Shown here one piece after another: positions 9,333 to 18,254 of a stretch of 39,372 nucleotides of DNA. The first letter of the stretch is position 1. Each line of letters starts with the position of its first letter. The stretch is from the NCBI RefSeq assembly GCF_003385555.1, contig NZ_QOHR01000023.1:1-39372 (forward strand). The letters run 5' to 3'. The notes under the pieces are model-generated. The model made no database searches. It was given only the letters and a program-made list of their open reading frames with translations, and was not told where the DNA came from. Source of the stretch: Rhodosalinus sediminis (GTDB taxonomy: Bacteria; Pseudomonadota; Alphaproteobacteria; Rhodobacterales; Rhodobacteraceae). Position numbers and translations under genes: made by a program.

Positions 9333-9932
9333 TCAGGGCGTGCGTTCCCGCCGCAGCCGCCGGGCCCGGCCGATGGCCGTCGCCCCGGCGATGCCGCTGT
9401 AGAGCAGGAAGAGGTAGAGGGGATAGGCCGCCTCTATCGCCGAGGCGCCGAGGATCGACGCCACGCCGAAGCCCGCGGCGAGCCATTGCAGCACCCACGG
9501 CGTCAGCATCTCCGAGCGTGGCCGCGAAACGGCCTTCGCGATCGTGAGCGAGCCCCCTGCCGAACCCACGGCGATCGCCAGCGCCATCGCCCAGGCCGCG
9601 TTGTCCGTCCACCACCAGAGCAGGAGCCCGAGGCCCGAAAACCCGAGCACCGTCGCGTCGCTGCGCCGCGCGACCGAACCCGTGCCGCGCCAGAGCGACA
9701 GCAGGAACACCGTGTTCGTGCCGACCATCTGCGCGCCGGTGAAGACGAGCCCGCGCGTGCCGCCGGAATGCAGCACGGAGGCGAAGGCGATGACGCTCAG
9801 AAGCCCCCAGATGAACCAGGAGGCGCGCTGCGGAACCGTCCGTCCGCGCAGCGTCGAGGCCGTGTAGGGGACGTAGGCCGCGACGCTCAGGACGCCCGAG
9901 ATCAGGGCCGGCGCGCTCGTCTCGATGGCCAC
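9333..9932 (-). CDS. uncharacterised seven-helix membrane protein, PQ-loop/SWEET-like
   Basis: The start is taken as GTG at 9932, because GGGGAGG lies 5 bases upstream on the minus strand; the open frame continues upstream to 10751 only as antisense to rplO. The 199-residue product has about seven hydrophobic segments (roughly 8-26, 38-55, 63-80, 93-108, 112-132, 145-162, 168-188) and a basic C-terminus. Two stretches look like copies of one unit: residues 31-42 RTVPQRASWFIW, with a Pro-Gln pair, and residues 137-150 RPRSEMLTPWVLQW. A 3+1+3 helix layout with Pro near the start of such units resembles PQ-loop/SWEET transporters, but that is inference. The gene lies antisense inside the spc ribosomal cluster, between rpmD and rplO. 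Function unknown. Confidence 0.8.
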   Translation of the reverse strand: MAIETSAPALISGVLSVAAYVPYTASTLRGRTVPQRASWFIWGLLSVIAFASVLHSGGTRGLVFTGAQMVGTNTVFLLSLWRGTGSVARRSDATVLGFSGLGLLLWWWTDNAAWAMALAIAVGSAGGSLTIAKAVSRPRSEMLTPWVLQWLAAGFGVASILGASAIEAAYPLYLFLLYSGIAGATAIGRARRLRRERTP

Positions 9933-10085
9933 TGCCGCCTCCCCGCCGCCTGCGCGCGGCGCTTGATCGCGCCGCGATTGCCCGTTAAACGCAGCCAGCG
10001 GGGCGGAGGTCCCGAATCCGACGATTGAAACACGCCGTGGTCCGTCACTTCGCTTCGGGGCGGAATCCGGCAATGGAGAAGCGAC

Positions 10086-10559
10086 ATGAAACTCAACGAA
10101 CTCCGCGACGCCGAGGGCGCCACGCACCGCCGCAAGCGCATCGCGCGCGGCCCGGGCTCGGGCAAGGGCAAGACCGCGGGCCGCGGCATCAAGGGTCAGA
10201 AATCTCGCTCCGGCGTGGCCATCAAGGGCTTCGAAGGCGGGCAGATGCCGATCTACCAGCGCCTCGGCAAGCGCGGCTTCAACAAGCCCAACCGCAAGCG
10301 TTACGCGGTGGTGAACATCGGCGACCTGCAGAAGTTCATCGACGCCGGCAAACTCGACGCGGGCCAGCCCGTCACCGAGGACGCCCTCGTGGCCTCGGGC
10401 CTCGTGCGGCGCAAGCGCGACGGCGTGCGCGTGCTCGCCAAGGGCGAGCTCTCGGCGAAGCTCGACCTGCAGGTGACCGGCGCCTCGGCCTCGGCCGTCT
10501 CGGCGGTGGAAAGCGCCGGCGGGTCGGTCAAGCTCGCGGACGTGGCCGCCGCGGAATAA
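10086..10559 (+). CDS. rplO: 50S ribosomal protein L15
   Basis: L15 is a late-assembly 50S protein. The 157-residue product begins [20 protein letters not shown], with the Gly-rich [21 protein letters not shown] and [14 protein letters not shown] typical of the family. It must be transcribed from its own promoter or by readthrough, since a strong terminator and an opposing gene separate it from rpmD. No convincing promoter was found in 9933-10085. secY follows after 103 bases. Confidence 0.97.
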   Translation: MKLNELRDAEGATHRRKRIARGPGSGKGKTAGRGIKGQKSRSGVAIKGFEGGQMPIYQRLGKRGFNKPNRKRYAVVNIGDLQKFIDAGKLDAGQPVTEDALVASGLVRRKRDGVRVLAKGELSAKLDLQVTGASASAVSAVESAGGSVKLADVAAAE

Positions 10560-10662
10560 CGGGTTGTGGCCTTCGGGCCCGCCCGATAGATAATCCACAG
10601 TATCCGCCCGCCGCCCGCGCCCATGGCGCGCCGGGCGGCGGCGCCCGCACCGGGGGAGCCGC

Positions 10663-12027
10663 ATGGTATCCGCAGCCGAACAGATGGTCGCCAACACGAG
10701 CTGGGGCGCGCTCGCCCGCGCCACGGAGCTCCGGCAGCGCATCTTCTTCACGCTGGGCCTTCTGATCGTCTATCGGATCGGCACCTTCATCCCCGTGCCC
10801 GGCATCGACGGTCAGGCGCTGCAGGACTTCATGACGCAGGCCTCGACCGGCATCGGGGGCATGCTCTCGATGTTCACGGGCGGGGCGCTCGGGCGCATGG
10901 GCATCTTCGCGCTCGGCATCATGCCCTACATCTCGGCCTCGATCATCGTGCAGCTGCTCGCCGCGATGGTGCCCAAGCTCGAGCAGCTCAAGAAAGAGGG
11001 CGAGCAGGGGCGCAAGAAGATCAATCAGTACACGCGCTACGGCACGGTGCTGCTGGCGACGATGCAAGCCTACGGGCTGGCGGTCAGCCTCGAATCCGGC
11101 GATCTGGTGACCGATCCCGGCTGGTTCTTCCGCGCGGCCTGCGTCATCACGCTCGTCGGCGGGACAATGTTCCTGATGTGGCTCGGCGAGCAGATCACGG
11201 CGCGCGGCGTCGGCAACGGCATCTCGCTCATCATCTTCGTGGGCATCATCGCCGAGGTGCCCTCGGCGCTGGCGCAGTTCTTCGCCTCCGGCCGCTCGGG
11301 CGCGATCAGCCCGGCGGTGATCGTGGGCGTGATCCTGATGATCGTGGTGACGATCACCTTCGTGGTCTTCATGGAGCGATCGCTCAGGAAGATCACGATC
11401 CAGTATCCCCGCCGCCAGGTGGGCATGAAGATGACCGAGGCGCAGACCAGCCACCTGCCGGTGAAGGTCAACCCGTCGGGCGTGATCCCCGCGATCTTCG
11501 CGAGTTCGCTGCTCCTCCTGCCGACGACGATCAGCACCTTCTCGGGGCAGCAGTCCGGGCCGGTGATGTCGACGATCCTCGCCTACTTCGGGCCGGGGCA
11601 GCCGCTCTACCTGCTGTTCTTCGCGGCGATGATCATCTTCTTCGCGTATTTCTACACGTTCAACGTGGCCTTCAAGCCCGAGGACGTGGCCGACAACCTG
11701 AAGAACCAGAACGGCTTCGTCCCCGGCATCCGTCCGGGCAAGAAGACGGCGGAGTACCTCGAATACGTCGTCAATCGCGTGCTCGTCCTCGGCTCCGGCT
11801 ACCTGGCGCTCGTCTGCCTGCTGCCGGAGATCCTGCGGAACCAGTACTCGATCCCCTTCTACTTCGGCGGCACCTCGGTGCTGATCGTGGTCTCCGTGTC
11901 GATGGACACGGTCCAGCAGATCCAGAGCCATCTGCTCGCGCATCAGTACGAGGGGCTCATCCAGAAATCGCAGCTCCGCGGCAAGAAGCAGAAGCGGGGC
12001 GGCAAGAAGACGCCGGTCAGGAAATGA
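10663..12027 (+). CDS. secY: preprotein translocase subunit SecY
   Basis: SecY is the channel of the SecYEG translocase in the inner membrane. The 454-residue protein has ten predicted membrane helices, the N-terminal [24 protein letters not shown], the plug region [22 protein letters not shown], and the cytosolic loop segment [12 protein letters not shown]-like (here [13 protein letters not shown]). The C-terminus is strongly basic ([14 protein letters not shown]). GGGGGAG precedes the ATG. It overlaps adk by 4 bases. Confidence 0.98.
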   Translation: MVSAAEQMVANTSWGALARATELRQRIFFTLGLLIVYRIGTFIPVPGIDGQALQDFMTQASTGIGGMLSMFTGGALGRMGIFALGIMPYISASIIVQLLAAMVPKLEQLKKEGEQGRKKINQYTRYGTVLLATMQAYGLAVSLESGDLVTDPGWFFRAACVITLVGGTMFLMWLGEQITARGVGNGISLIIFVGIIAEVPSALAQFFASGRSGAISPAVIVGVILMIVVTITFVVFMERSLRKITIQYPRRQVGMKMTEAQTSHLPVKVNPSGVIPAIFASSLLLLPTTISTFSGQQSGPVMSTILAYFGPGQPLYLLFFAAMIIFFAYFYTFNVAFKPEDVADNLKNQNGFVPGIRPGKKTAEYLEYVVNRVLVLGSGYLALVCLLPEILRNQYSIPFYFGGTSVLIVVSVSMDTVQQIQSHLLAHQYEGLIQKSQLRGKKQKRGGKKTPVRK

Positions 12028-12695
12028 ACATCATACTTCTCGGACCGCCCGGAGCGGGCAAGGGCACGCAGGCGCGCCGCCTCGAAGAGGCGCGCGGTCT
12101 CGTGCAGCTTTCGACGGGCGACATGCTGCGCGAGGCGCGCGCCAGCGGCACGGAGATGGGCAAGCGCGTGGCCGAGGTCATGGACCGCGGCGAACTCGTG
12201 ACCGACGAGATCGTGATCGGCCTCATCCGCGAAAAGCTCGAGGGCGCGGAGGCGCCCGGCTTCATCTTCGACGGTTTTCCGCGCACGTTGGCGCAGGCCG
12301 ACGCGCTCGACGCGCTGATGCGCGAAACCGGCGCGCGGCTCGACGCGGTGATCGAGATGGAGGTCGACGACGAGGCCCTCGTGCGCCGGATCACCGGCCG
12401 GGCCACCTGCGCCGGCTGCGGCGAGGTCTACAACGACGAGACCAAGCCGATCCCGGCCGACGGCAAATGCGCCAAGTGCGGCGGGACCGAGTTCAAGCGG
12501 CGCGAGGACGACAACGAGGAGAGCCTGCGCCAGCGGCTGATGGAATACTACAAGAAGACCTCGCCGCTGATCGGCTACTACTACGCCAAGGGCGCGCTCT
12601 TCCGTGTCGACGGCCTGCAGGAGATCGACGCCGTCGCCGCGGAGATCGACGCGGTGCTCGACGGCAAGGGGGCGCCGGCGTCGTCCGGGGCTTGA
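12024..12695 (+). CDS. adk: adenylate kinase with zinc-binding lid
   Basis: Adk interconverts ATP, AMP and ADP in the cytosol. The 223-residue enzyme has the P-loop GPPGAGKG at residues 7-14, the AMP-binding STGDMLR, and FDGFPRT at 82-88. The lid carries four cysteines (C129, C132, C149, C152; CAGC and CAKC), the zinc-type lid seen in many alphaproteobacteria and Gram-positives but not in E. coli. The ATG at 12024 overlaps the secY stop, so it is probably translated with secY. Confidence 0.97.
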   Translation: MNIILLGPPGAGKGTQARRLEEARGLVQLSTGDMLREARASGTEMGKRVAEVMDRGELVTDEIVIGLIREKLEGAEAPGFIFDGFPRTLAQADALDALMRETGARLDAVIEMEVDDEALVRRITGRATCAGCGEVYNDETKPIPADGKCAKCGGTEFKRREDDNEESLRQRLMEYYKKTSPLIGYYYAKGALFRVDGLQEIDAVAAEIDAVLDGKGAPASSGA

Positions 12696-12720
12696 CGCCC
12701 CTCCCGTTGTCTCCTAGGCA
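12692..12720 (+). promoter_or_regulatory. possible promoter for rpsM-rpsK
   Basis: TTGACG at 12692-12697 is followed after 17 bases by TAGGCA at 12715-12720. The first box is close to the sigma70 -35 consensus and the spacing is ideal, but the second box is a weak match. It lies at the start of a 178-base gap between adk and rpsM that also holds a GC-rich hairpin at 12792-12818. Low confidence. Confidence 0.3.
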
Positions 12721-12873
12721 CCGGCGTCTCGGCAGGGAATCGACTCGCGCGGCGTCGCTGCGCGGGCGGCACTGCAGGACCACCTTCCATTCGGCCCGTG
12801 GGCTGCCGCCGCGGGCCGTCGGTTGTGAAAAAAGGGCCTGGCGTTACGGGCTCGCAACGAAAGGACAGACCAC

Positions 12874-13242
12874 GTGGCACGAATTGCCGGCGTCAACATC
12901 CCCACAAACAAGCGCATCCCGATCGCGCTGACTTACATCCACGGTATCGGCCATTCCACGGCGCAGTCGATCTGCGAGGCGGTCTCGGTCGACGAGAACC
13001 GCCGCGTGAACGAGCTCTCGGACGCCGATCTCGTCGCCATCCGCGAGTACATCGACCAGAACTACACGGTCGAGGGCGACCTGCGCCGCGAGGTGCAGAT
13101 GAACGTCAAGCGCCTGATGGACCTCGGCTGCTACCGCGGCCTGCGCCACCGCCGCAAACTGCCCGTGCGCGGTCAGCGCACCCACACCAACGCGCGCACC
13201 CGCAAGGGGCCCGCGAAGCCGATCGCCGGCAAGAAGAAATAA
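12874..13242 (+). CDS. rpsM: 30S ribosomal protein S13
   Basis: S13 forms bridges between the subunits. The 122-residue protein begins [20 protein letters not shown] and ends in the basic [20 protein letters not shown] tail typical of S13. The start codon is GTG, preceded by AAAGGA at 12860-12865; no ATG fits the conserved N-terminus. It opens the alpha cluster, and rpsK follows after 15 bases. Confidence 0.97.
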   Translation: MARIAGVNIPTNKRIPIALTYIHGIGHSTAQSICEAVSVDENRRVNELSDADLVAIREYIDQNYTVEGDLRREVQMNVKRLMDLGCYRGLRHRRKLPVRGQRTHTNARTRKGPAKPIAGKKK

Positions 13243-13257
13243 GGAGGGCAGTCACCA

Positions 13258-13650
13258 ATGGCACGCGATACCCGCCGCCGCGGACCCAAGAAGGTCTCCA
13301 AGAACATCGCCACCGGCACGGCGCATGTGAATTCCTCCTTCAACAATACCAAGATCCTGATCTCGGACGTGCAGGGCAACGCGATCTCGTGGTCGTCCGC
13401 CGGCTCAATGGGCTTCAAGGGCTCGCGGAAGTCGACGCCCTACGCCGCGCAGCTCGCCGCCGAGGACGCCGGCAAGAAGGCGCAGGAGCACGGCATGCGC
13501 ACCCTCGACGTCGAGGTGCAGGGGCCGGGCTCGGGCCGCGAATCGGCGCTGCGCGCGCTCGCCGCGATCGGCTTCAACATCACTTCCATCCGTGACGTGA
13601 CGCCGATCCCGCACAACGGCTGCCGGCCGCCGAAGCGCCGGCGCGTCTGA
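13258..13650 (+). CDS. rpsK: 30S ribosomal protein S11
   Basis: S11 is in the 30S platform near the mRNA exit. The 130-residue product shows the family signature [39 protein letters not shown], and the end [23 protein letters not shown] precedes the ATG. A very stable hairpin follows 14 bases after its stop. Confidence 0.98.
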   Translation: MARDTRRRGPKKVSKNIATGTAHVNSSFNNTKILISDVQGNAISWSSAGSMGFKGSRKSTPYAAQLAAEDAGKKAQEHGMRTLDVEVQGPGSGRESALRALAAIGFNITSIRDVTPIPHNGCRPPKRRRV

Positions 13651-13664
13651 CGGACCAGATTTCC

Positions 13665-13703
13665 GGCAGGACGGCGCGGGCCTCGCGCCGTCCTGCCTTT
13701 GTC
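13665..13703 (+). terminator. 14-bp perfect stem-loop with T-run between rpsK and rpoA
   Basis: Arms at 13665-13678 (GGCAGGACGGCGCG) and 13684-13697 pair perfectly over 14 bp around a 5-base loop, followed by TTTGTC. The structure looks like an intrinsic terminator. Because rpoA starts only 62 bases later and no obvious promoter lies between, it probably works as an attenuator or mRNA-processing site that lowers rpoA-rplQ expression relative to rpsM-rpsK. Confidence 0.7.
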
Positions 13704-13765
13704 ATTCAACCTCGGGCGTTCCGGCCTTCGGACATGGGGCCGGAACAGGAATTGAGGAGACACCC

Positions 13766-14782
13766 ATGATCCACAAGAACTGGTCCGAGCTGATCAAGCC
13801 GAGCGCGCTCGAGGTCAAGCCCGGCGACGATTCCGCGCGCAAGGCGACGCTCGTGGCCGAACCGCTCGAGCGGGGCTTCGGCCTGACGCTCGGCAACGCG
13901 CTGCGCCGCGTGCTCCTGTCCTCGCTTCAGGGCGCGGCCATCACCTCGGTCCAGATCGACAACGTCCTGCACGAGTTCTCCTCGATCGCCGGCGTGCGCG
14001 AGGACGTGACCGACGTGGTGCTGAACCTCAAGGGCGTCGCGCTGCGCATGGAGGTCGAGGGGCCGAAGCGGCTGTCGATCTCGGCCAAGGGCCCGGGCGT
14101 CGTCACCGCCGGCGACATCTCCGAGAGCGCCGGCATCGAGATCCTGAACCGCGACCACGTGATCTGCCACCTCGACGAAGGCGCGGACGTCTACATGGAG
14201 CTCACGGTCAACACCGGCAAGGGCTACGTCCCCGCCGACAAGAACAAGCCCGAGGACGCGCCCATCGGCCTGATCCCGATCGACGCGATCTATTCGCCGG
14301 TCAAGAAGGTCTCCTACGAGGTGACGCCGACCCGCGAGGGGCAGGTGCTCGATTACGACAAGCTGACCATGAAGGTGGAGACCGACGGCGCGGTCACGCC
14401 GGAGGACGCGGTCGCCTACGCGGCGCGTATCCTGCAGGATCAGCTCTCGATCTTCGTCAACTTCGAGGAGCCCGAGGGCTCGGGCCGCGACGCGGACGAG
14501 GACGGGCTGGAGTTCAACCCGCTCCTGCTGAAGAAGGTGGACGAGCTGGAGCTCTCGGTGCGCTCGGCCAACTGCCTCAAGAACGACAACATCGTCTATA
14601 TCGGCGACCTCATCCAGAAGACCGAGGCCGAGATGCTGCGCACGCCGAACTTCGGCCGCAAGTCGCTCAACGAGATCAAGGAAGTGCTCTCGGGCATGGG
14701 CCTGCACCTCGGCATGGAGGTCGAGGACTGGCCGCCCGACAACATCGAGGACCTGGCGAAGAAGTACGAAGAGAACTTCTGA
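13766..14782 (+). CDS. rpoA: DNA-directed RNA polymerase subunit alpha
   Basis: Alpha dimerises to start assembly of RNA polymerase and contacts activators and UP elements. The 338-residue protein has the N-terminal dimerisation domain ([20 protein letters not shown] at about residues 36-55) and the C-terminal domain from about residue 250 ([34 protein letters not shown]). TTGAGGAGA precedes the ATG. rplQ follows after 79 bases containing a GC hairpin. Confidence 0.98.
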   Translation: MIHKNWSELIKPSALEVKPGDDSARKATLVAEPLERGFGLTLGNALRRVLLSSLQGAAITSVQIDNVLHEFSSIAGVREDVTDVVLNLKGVALRMEVEGPKRLSISAKGPGVVTAGDISESAGIEILNRDHVICHLDEGADVYMELTVNTGKGYVPADKNKPEDAPIGLIPIDAIYSPVKKVSYEVTPTREGQVLDYDKLTMKVETDGAVTPEDAVAYAARILQDQLSIFVNFEEPEGSGRDADEDGLEFNPLLLKKVDELELSVRSANCLKNDNIVYIGDLIQKTEAEMLRTPNFGRKSLNEIKEVLSGMGLHLGMEVEDWPPDNIEDLAKKYEENF

Positions 14783-14785
14783 GCC

Positions 14786-14816
14786 GCGGGCCGAGGCCCC
14801 AAGGAGAGCGGCCCGC
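14786..14816 (+). promoter_or_regulatory. stem-loop between rpoA and rplQ
   Basis: GCGGGCCG at 14786-14793 and CGGCCCGC at 14809-14816 pair perfectly over 8 bp around a 15-base loop that contains AAGGAGAG. No T-tract follows. Possible RNA processing or stability element; chance pairing in GC-rich sequence cannot be excluded. Confidence 0.3.
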
Positions 14817-14861
14817 GCGCACGGGCCGCCGGACAAAGCATAAAGCGATAGGAGACACCCG

Positions 14862-15281
14862 ATGCGTCACGCCCACGGATACCGCAAGCTCAACCGCACC
14901 CACGAGCACCGCAAGGCGCTCTTCGCCAACATGGCCGGCTCGCTGATCGAGCACGAGCAGATCAAGACGACGCTGCCCAAGGCGAAGGAGCTCAAGCGCG
15001 TCGCCGACAAGCTGGTCACGCTCGCCAAGCGCGGCGATCTGCACGCGCGGCGTCAGGCGGCCTCGCGGCTCAACGACGAAGCGCATGTCGCCAAGCTCTT
15101 CGACGTGCTCGGCCCGCGCTATCAGGACCGGCCCGGCGGCTACGTCCGCGTGCTGAAGGCCGGCTTCCGCTACGGCGACATGGCGCCGATGGCGATCGTC
15201 GAGCTCGTGGACCGCGACCCGGAGGCCAAGGGCGCCGCCGACCGCGCCCGCCTCGCCGAGGAGGAGGCCGCCGAGGACTGA
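14862..15281 (+). CDS. rplQ: 50S ribosomal protein L17
   Basis: L17 is a large-subunit protein near the tunnel exit. The 139-residue product starts [20 protein letters not shown] and has [20 protein letters not shown] and [18 protein letters not shown], all typical. The C-terminus has an Ala/Glu-rich extension of about 20 residues. It is the last ribosomal gene, and a terminator follows. Confidence 0.97.
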   Translation: MRHAHGYRKLNRTHEHRKALFANMAGSLIEHEQIKTTLPKAKELKRVADKLVTLAKRGDLHARRQAASRLNDEAHVAKLFDVLGPRYQDRPGGYVRVLKAGFRYGDMAPMAIVELVDRDPEAKGAADRARLAEEEAAED

Positions 15282-15306
15282 TCCCCCCGGCCGGCCGAGC
15301 ATCGCA

Positions 15307-15336
15307 CGCCCCGCGGGAGACCGCCGGGGCGCGCTT
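15307..15336 (+). terminator. terminator-like stem-loop after rplQ
   Basis: CGCCCCGCGG at 15307-15316 pairs with CCGCCGGGGCG at 15321-15331 over 10 bp with one bulged base and a 4-base loop, followed by CGCTTTG. It marks the probable end of the ribosomal superoperon. Confidence 0.6.
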
Positions 15337-15350
15337 TGCGTTGCGCCGTC

Positions 15351-15379
15351 TTGCAATGGCACGCGGCGGGCCGCATATC
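15351..15379 (+). promoter_or_regulatory. possible promoter for the Deg-type protease gene
   Basis: TTGCAA at 15351-15356, a 17-base spacer and CATATC at 15374-15379 form a partial sigma70-type promoter between the rplQ terminator and the protease start at 15407. Matches are moderate (4/6 and 3/6). Confidence 0.35.
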
Positions 15380-15406
15380 GACCCCCACCGAGGGAGGCTG
15401 CGCCCC

Positions 15407-16780
15407 ATGATCCGAGCCATCGTCGCCATCCTCGCGCTCGCCGCCGCGCCCCTCGCCGCCGAGCCGCAGGCGCCGCGGACGCAGGCCGAGATCGACCTGT
15501 CCTTCGCGCCGGTCGTGCGGGCGGCCGCGCCCGCGGTCGTCAACATCTACGCCCGCCGGGTGGTGCAGGAGCGCCGCTCGCTCTTCGACGACCCGGTGTT
15601 CGAGGAGTTCTTCCGCGATTTCGCGCCGGAGCGGCCGCGCGTGCAGAACTCGCTCGGCTCCGGCGTGATCCTCTCGCCCGACGGGTTCGTCGTCTCCAAC
15701 TACCACGTCGTCGGCCGCGCCACGGACATCCGCGTGGTGCTGAACGACCGGCGCGAGTTCTCCGCCGAGGTGGTTCTGGCCGACGCGGCGGCCGATCTCG
15801 CGATCCTGCGCCTCGAGGGGGCCGCCGACCTGCCGCATCTACCGCTGCGCGACAGCGACACGCTGGAGGTGGGCGAACTGGTCCTCGCCATCGGCAACCC
15901 CTTCGGCGTCGGACAGACCGTGTCCTCCGGCATCGTCTCGGCGGTGGCGCGTTCTGGCCCGGCGACGGGCGACCGGCGTGGCTATTTCGTGCAGACCGAC
16001 GCGCCGATCAACCCGGGCAACTCGGGCGGCGCGCTCGTGGACACGGCCGGGCGGCTCGTCGGCGTCAACACCTCGATCCTCAGCCGCTCGGGCGGCTCCA
16101 TCGGCATCGGCTTCGCGATCCCGGCGGACCTCGTCGCGCGCTTCGTGGCCGAGGCGCGCGCGGGCGCGGAGACCTTCCGCCGCCCCTGGGCCGGGATGCG
16201 CGGGCAGCCGGTGGACGCCGACATGGCCGGCGCGCTCGGCCTCGACCGGCCGCGCGGCATGGTCGTCGCCGAGCTGCACCCCGCGAGCCCCTTCGCCGCC
16301 GAGGGCGTGCGGCGCGGCGACGTGATCCTCGCGCTCGACGGGGCGGAGGTGAACGGCCCCGCGGGCATGGCCTATCGCCTCGCCGTCGCCGGGCCGGGCG
16401 CCGAGGTCACGGCGGAGCTCTGGCGCGAGGGCCGCGCGCGGTCGGTGACCGTGCGCCTCGCCCCCCCGCCCGAGACGCCGCCGCGCGCGCCGCTCACGCT
16501 GGGCCGCGACACGGCGCTGCCGGGCCTCGCGCTCGCGCGGGTGAACCCCGCCGTCATCGCCGAGATGGGCCTGCCGCTCGGCGCGCCGGGCGTCGTCGTC
16601 ACGGATCCGGGCCGCTACGGCACGCGCGCCGGGCTCGAGGCAGGCGACGTGATCCGCGCCGTCTCCGGGCGCGAGGTCGCCACCCCGCCCGAGGTGCGCC
16701 GCGCGCTCGCCACCGGCGGCTGGCACGAGATCGTCGTCGAGCGCGGCGCGCGGCGCGTCGCCATCCGCTTCCGGGCCTGA
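15407..16780 (+). CDS. periplasmic Deg/HtrA-type serine protease with two PDZ domains
   Basis: The 457-residue protein has a hydrophobic N-terminal signal peptide (about residues 1-18, MIRAIVAILALAAAPLAAEP). A trypsin-like domain follows, with the triad His100 (SNYHVV), Asp130 (AADLAILRLE) and Ser206 (INPGNSGGALVD). Two PDZ regions occupy about 260-355 and 360-457. This is the DegP/DegQ layout for degrading or refolding damaged envelope proteins. The ATG at 15407 is preferred over an upstream one at 15341 because it gives a clean signal peptide and follows AGGGAGG. The first PDZ keeps the HPASPFAAEGVRRGDVIL pattern. rarA starts 5 bases after its stop. Confidence 0.93.
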   Translation: MIRAIVAILALAAAPLAAEPQAPRTQAEIDLSFAPVVRAAAPAVVNIYARRVVQERRSLFDDPVFEEFFRDFAPERPRVQNSLGSGVILSPDGFVVSNYHVVGRATDIRVVLNDRREFSAEVVLADAAADLAILRLEGAADLPHLPLRDSDTLEVGELVLAIGNPFGVGQTVSSGIVSAVARSGPATGDRRGYFVQTDAPINPGNSGGALVDTAGRLVGVNTSILSRSGGSIGIGFAIPADLVARFVAEARAGAETFRRPWAGMRGQPVDADMAGALGLDRPRGMVVAELHPASPFAAEGVRRGDVILALDGAEVNGPAGMAYRLAVAGPGAEVTAELWREGRARSVTVRLAPPPETPPRAPLTLGRDTALPGLALARVNPAVIAEMGLPLGAPGVVVTDPGRYGTRAGLEAGDVIRAVSGREVATPPEVRRALATGGWHEIVVERGARRVAIRFRA

Positions 16781-16785
16781 GCGCG

Positions 16786-18126
16786 GTGGCCGATCTCTTC
16801 GACACCCCGGCCGCCGGGCCGGACGAGGCGCCCGGGACGCCGGGCGAGGGCGACGGCGCGCCGCGCCCGCTCGCCGACCGGCTCCGCCCGCAGGCCCTCG
16901 ACGAGGTGATCGGGCAGGAGACGCTCCTCGGCCCGGACGGCCCGCTCGGCGCGATGCTGGCCTCGGGCGCGCTCTCCTCGCTCGTACTCTGGGGGCCGCC
17001 GGGCGTCGGCAAGACGACGATCGCGCGGCTTCTGGCGCGCGAGACGGCGCTCGAATTCGTGCAGATCAGCGCGATCTTCACCGGCGTCGCCGAGCTGCGC
17101 AAGGTGTTCGACGCCGCGCGCGATCGCCGCCGCGCGGGGCAGGGGACGCTCCTCTTCGTGGACGAGATCCACCGCTTCAACCGCGCGCAGCAGGACAGTT
17201 TCCTGCCGCACATGGAGGACGGGACGATCCTCCTCGTGGGCGCGACGACCGAGAACCCGAGCTTCGAGCTCAACGCCGCGCTGCTCTCGCGCGCGCAGGT
17301 CATGGTGCTCGAGCGCCTCTCGCTCGCCGATCTGGAGCGCCTCGCGCAGCGCGCCGAGGCGGCGCTCGACCGGGCGCTGCCGCTCGACGGGACGGCGCGC
17401 GAGGCCCTGCTGGAGATGGCCGACGGCGACGGGCGCGCGGCGCTCAACCTGATCGAGCAGGTCATGGGCTGGCCCGTCGAGGGGCGGCTCGACGTGCGCC
17501 AGCTGTCCGAGCGGCTGGCGCGCCGCGCGGCGCAGTACGACAGGTCGGGCGACGCGCATTTCAACCTGATTTCGGCGCTGCACAAGTCGGTGCGCGGCTC
17601 GGACCCGGACGCCGCGCTCTACTGGTTCGCGCGGATGCTGGAGGGGGGCGAGGATCCCCGCTACCTCGCGCGGCGGATCACCCGGATGGCGGTGGAGGAC
17701 ATCGGCCTCGCCGACCCGCAGGCGCAGGCGGTCTGCCTGCAGGGCTGGGACACCTACGAGCGCCTCGGCAGCCCGGAGGGCGAGCTCGCGCTCGCGCAGG
17801 CGCTCGTCTATCTCGCGCTCGCGCCGAAGTCGAACGCCGCCTACACGGCCTACAAGGCCGCGCGGAAGGCGGCGAAGGCGACCGGCTCGCTCGCGCCGCC
17901 CAAGCACATCCTGAACGCGCCGACGCGGCTGATGAAGGAGCAGGGCTACGGGGCGGGCTACGCCTACGACCACGACGCGGAGGACGCCTTTTCCGGGCAG
18001 GACTACTTCCCCGAGGACATGGCGCGCGAGCGCTTCTACGACCCGGTCGAGCGCGGCTTCGAGCGCGATCTGCGCAAGCGCCTCGACTGGTTCGCACGCC
18101 GCCGGGCGGAGCGGCGCGGCGGATGA
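16786..18126 (+). CDS. rarA: replication-associated recombination protein A (AAA+ ATPase)
   Basis: RarA/MgsA acts at stalled replication forks and is related to RuvB and the clamp loader. The 446-residue protein has Walker A GPPGVGKT at residues 70-77, Walker B LLFVDEIHRFN at 122-132, sensor GATTENPSFELN, and the C-terminal tetramerisation region with DPDAALYWFARMLEGGEDP and PKSNAAYTAYKAA. The start is GTG at 16786, 5 bases after the protease stop. The gene ends in TGA that overlaps a possible ATG at 18123. Confidence 0.95.
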   Translation: MADLFDTPAAGPDEAPGTPGEGDGAPRPLADRLRPQALDEVIGQETLLGPDGPLGAMLASGALSSLVLWGPPGVGKTTIARLLARETALEFVQISAIFTGVAELRKVFDAARDRRRAGQGTLLFVDEIHRFNRAQQDSFLPHMEDGTILLVGATTENPSFELNAALLSRAQVMVLERLSLADLERLAQRAEAALDRALPLDGTAREALLEMADGDGRAALNLIEQVMGWPVEGRLDVRQLSERLARRAAQYDRSGDAHFNLISALHKSVRGSDPDAALYWFARMLEGGEDPRYLARRITRMAVEDIGLADPQAQAVCLQGWDTYERLGSPEGELALAQALVYLALAPKSNAAYTAYKAARKAAKATGSLAPPKHILNAPTRLMKEQGYGAGYAYDHDAEDAFSGQDYFPEDMARERFYDPVERGFERDLRKRLDWFARRRAERRGG

Positions 18127-18130
18127 GCAC

Positions 18131-18156
18131 GGCGAATTTTCGTACGAAAATTCGCC
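18131..18156. repeat. 26-bp perfect AT-rich palindrome at the end of rarA
   Basis: Positions 18131-18156 read the same on both strands across all 26 bases, with core TTTTCGTACGAAAA flanked by GGCGAA and TTCGCC. It starts 5 bases after the rarA stop and stands out as an AT-rich island in GC-rich DNA. It may be a REP-like element, a terminator for rarA on the RNA level, or a protein-binding site. Confidence 0.85.
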
Positions 18157-18175
18157 CGGGCGGCGGAGGCGGCGG

Positions 18176-18203
18176 CGAAAATTCTTCATACGAAGAATTT
18201 TCG
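18176..18203. repeat. second AT-rich inverted repeat upstream of crcB
   Basis: Arms of 12 bases at 18176-18187 (CGAAAATTCTTC) and 18192-18203 pair perfectly around ATAC. The centre TTCATACGAA differs by one base from the TTCGTACGAA core of the palindrome at 18131-18156, so the two are probably copies of one element type. The 19 bases between them are a G-rich spacer. Confidence 0.85.
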
Positions 18204-18254
18204 GCCGCGCGCGGGCCGCTTGACAGGCGCAGGGGTGCGGGCGACAGAACCGCC

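Noticed and set aside
10564-10594. Promoter-like TTGTGG and TAGATAAT between rplO and secY
   Set aside because: Box spacing is 17-19 depending on the choice and both matches are weak; not enough to annotate.
12792-12818. GC hairpin (CGGCCCG/CGGGCCG) between adk and rpsM as a terminator
   Set aside because: It is not followed by T residues on the plus strand; noted only as part of the gap.
18123-18254. Use of the ATG at 18123 as the crcB start
   Set aside because: The added 44 residues are low complexity, come from the palindromic repeats, and have no counterpart in CrcB. Kept as a finding about the junction's history only.
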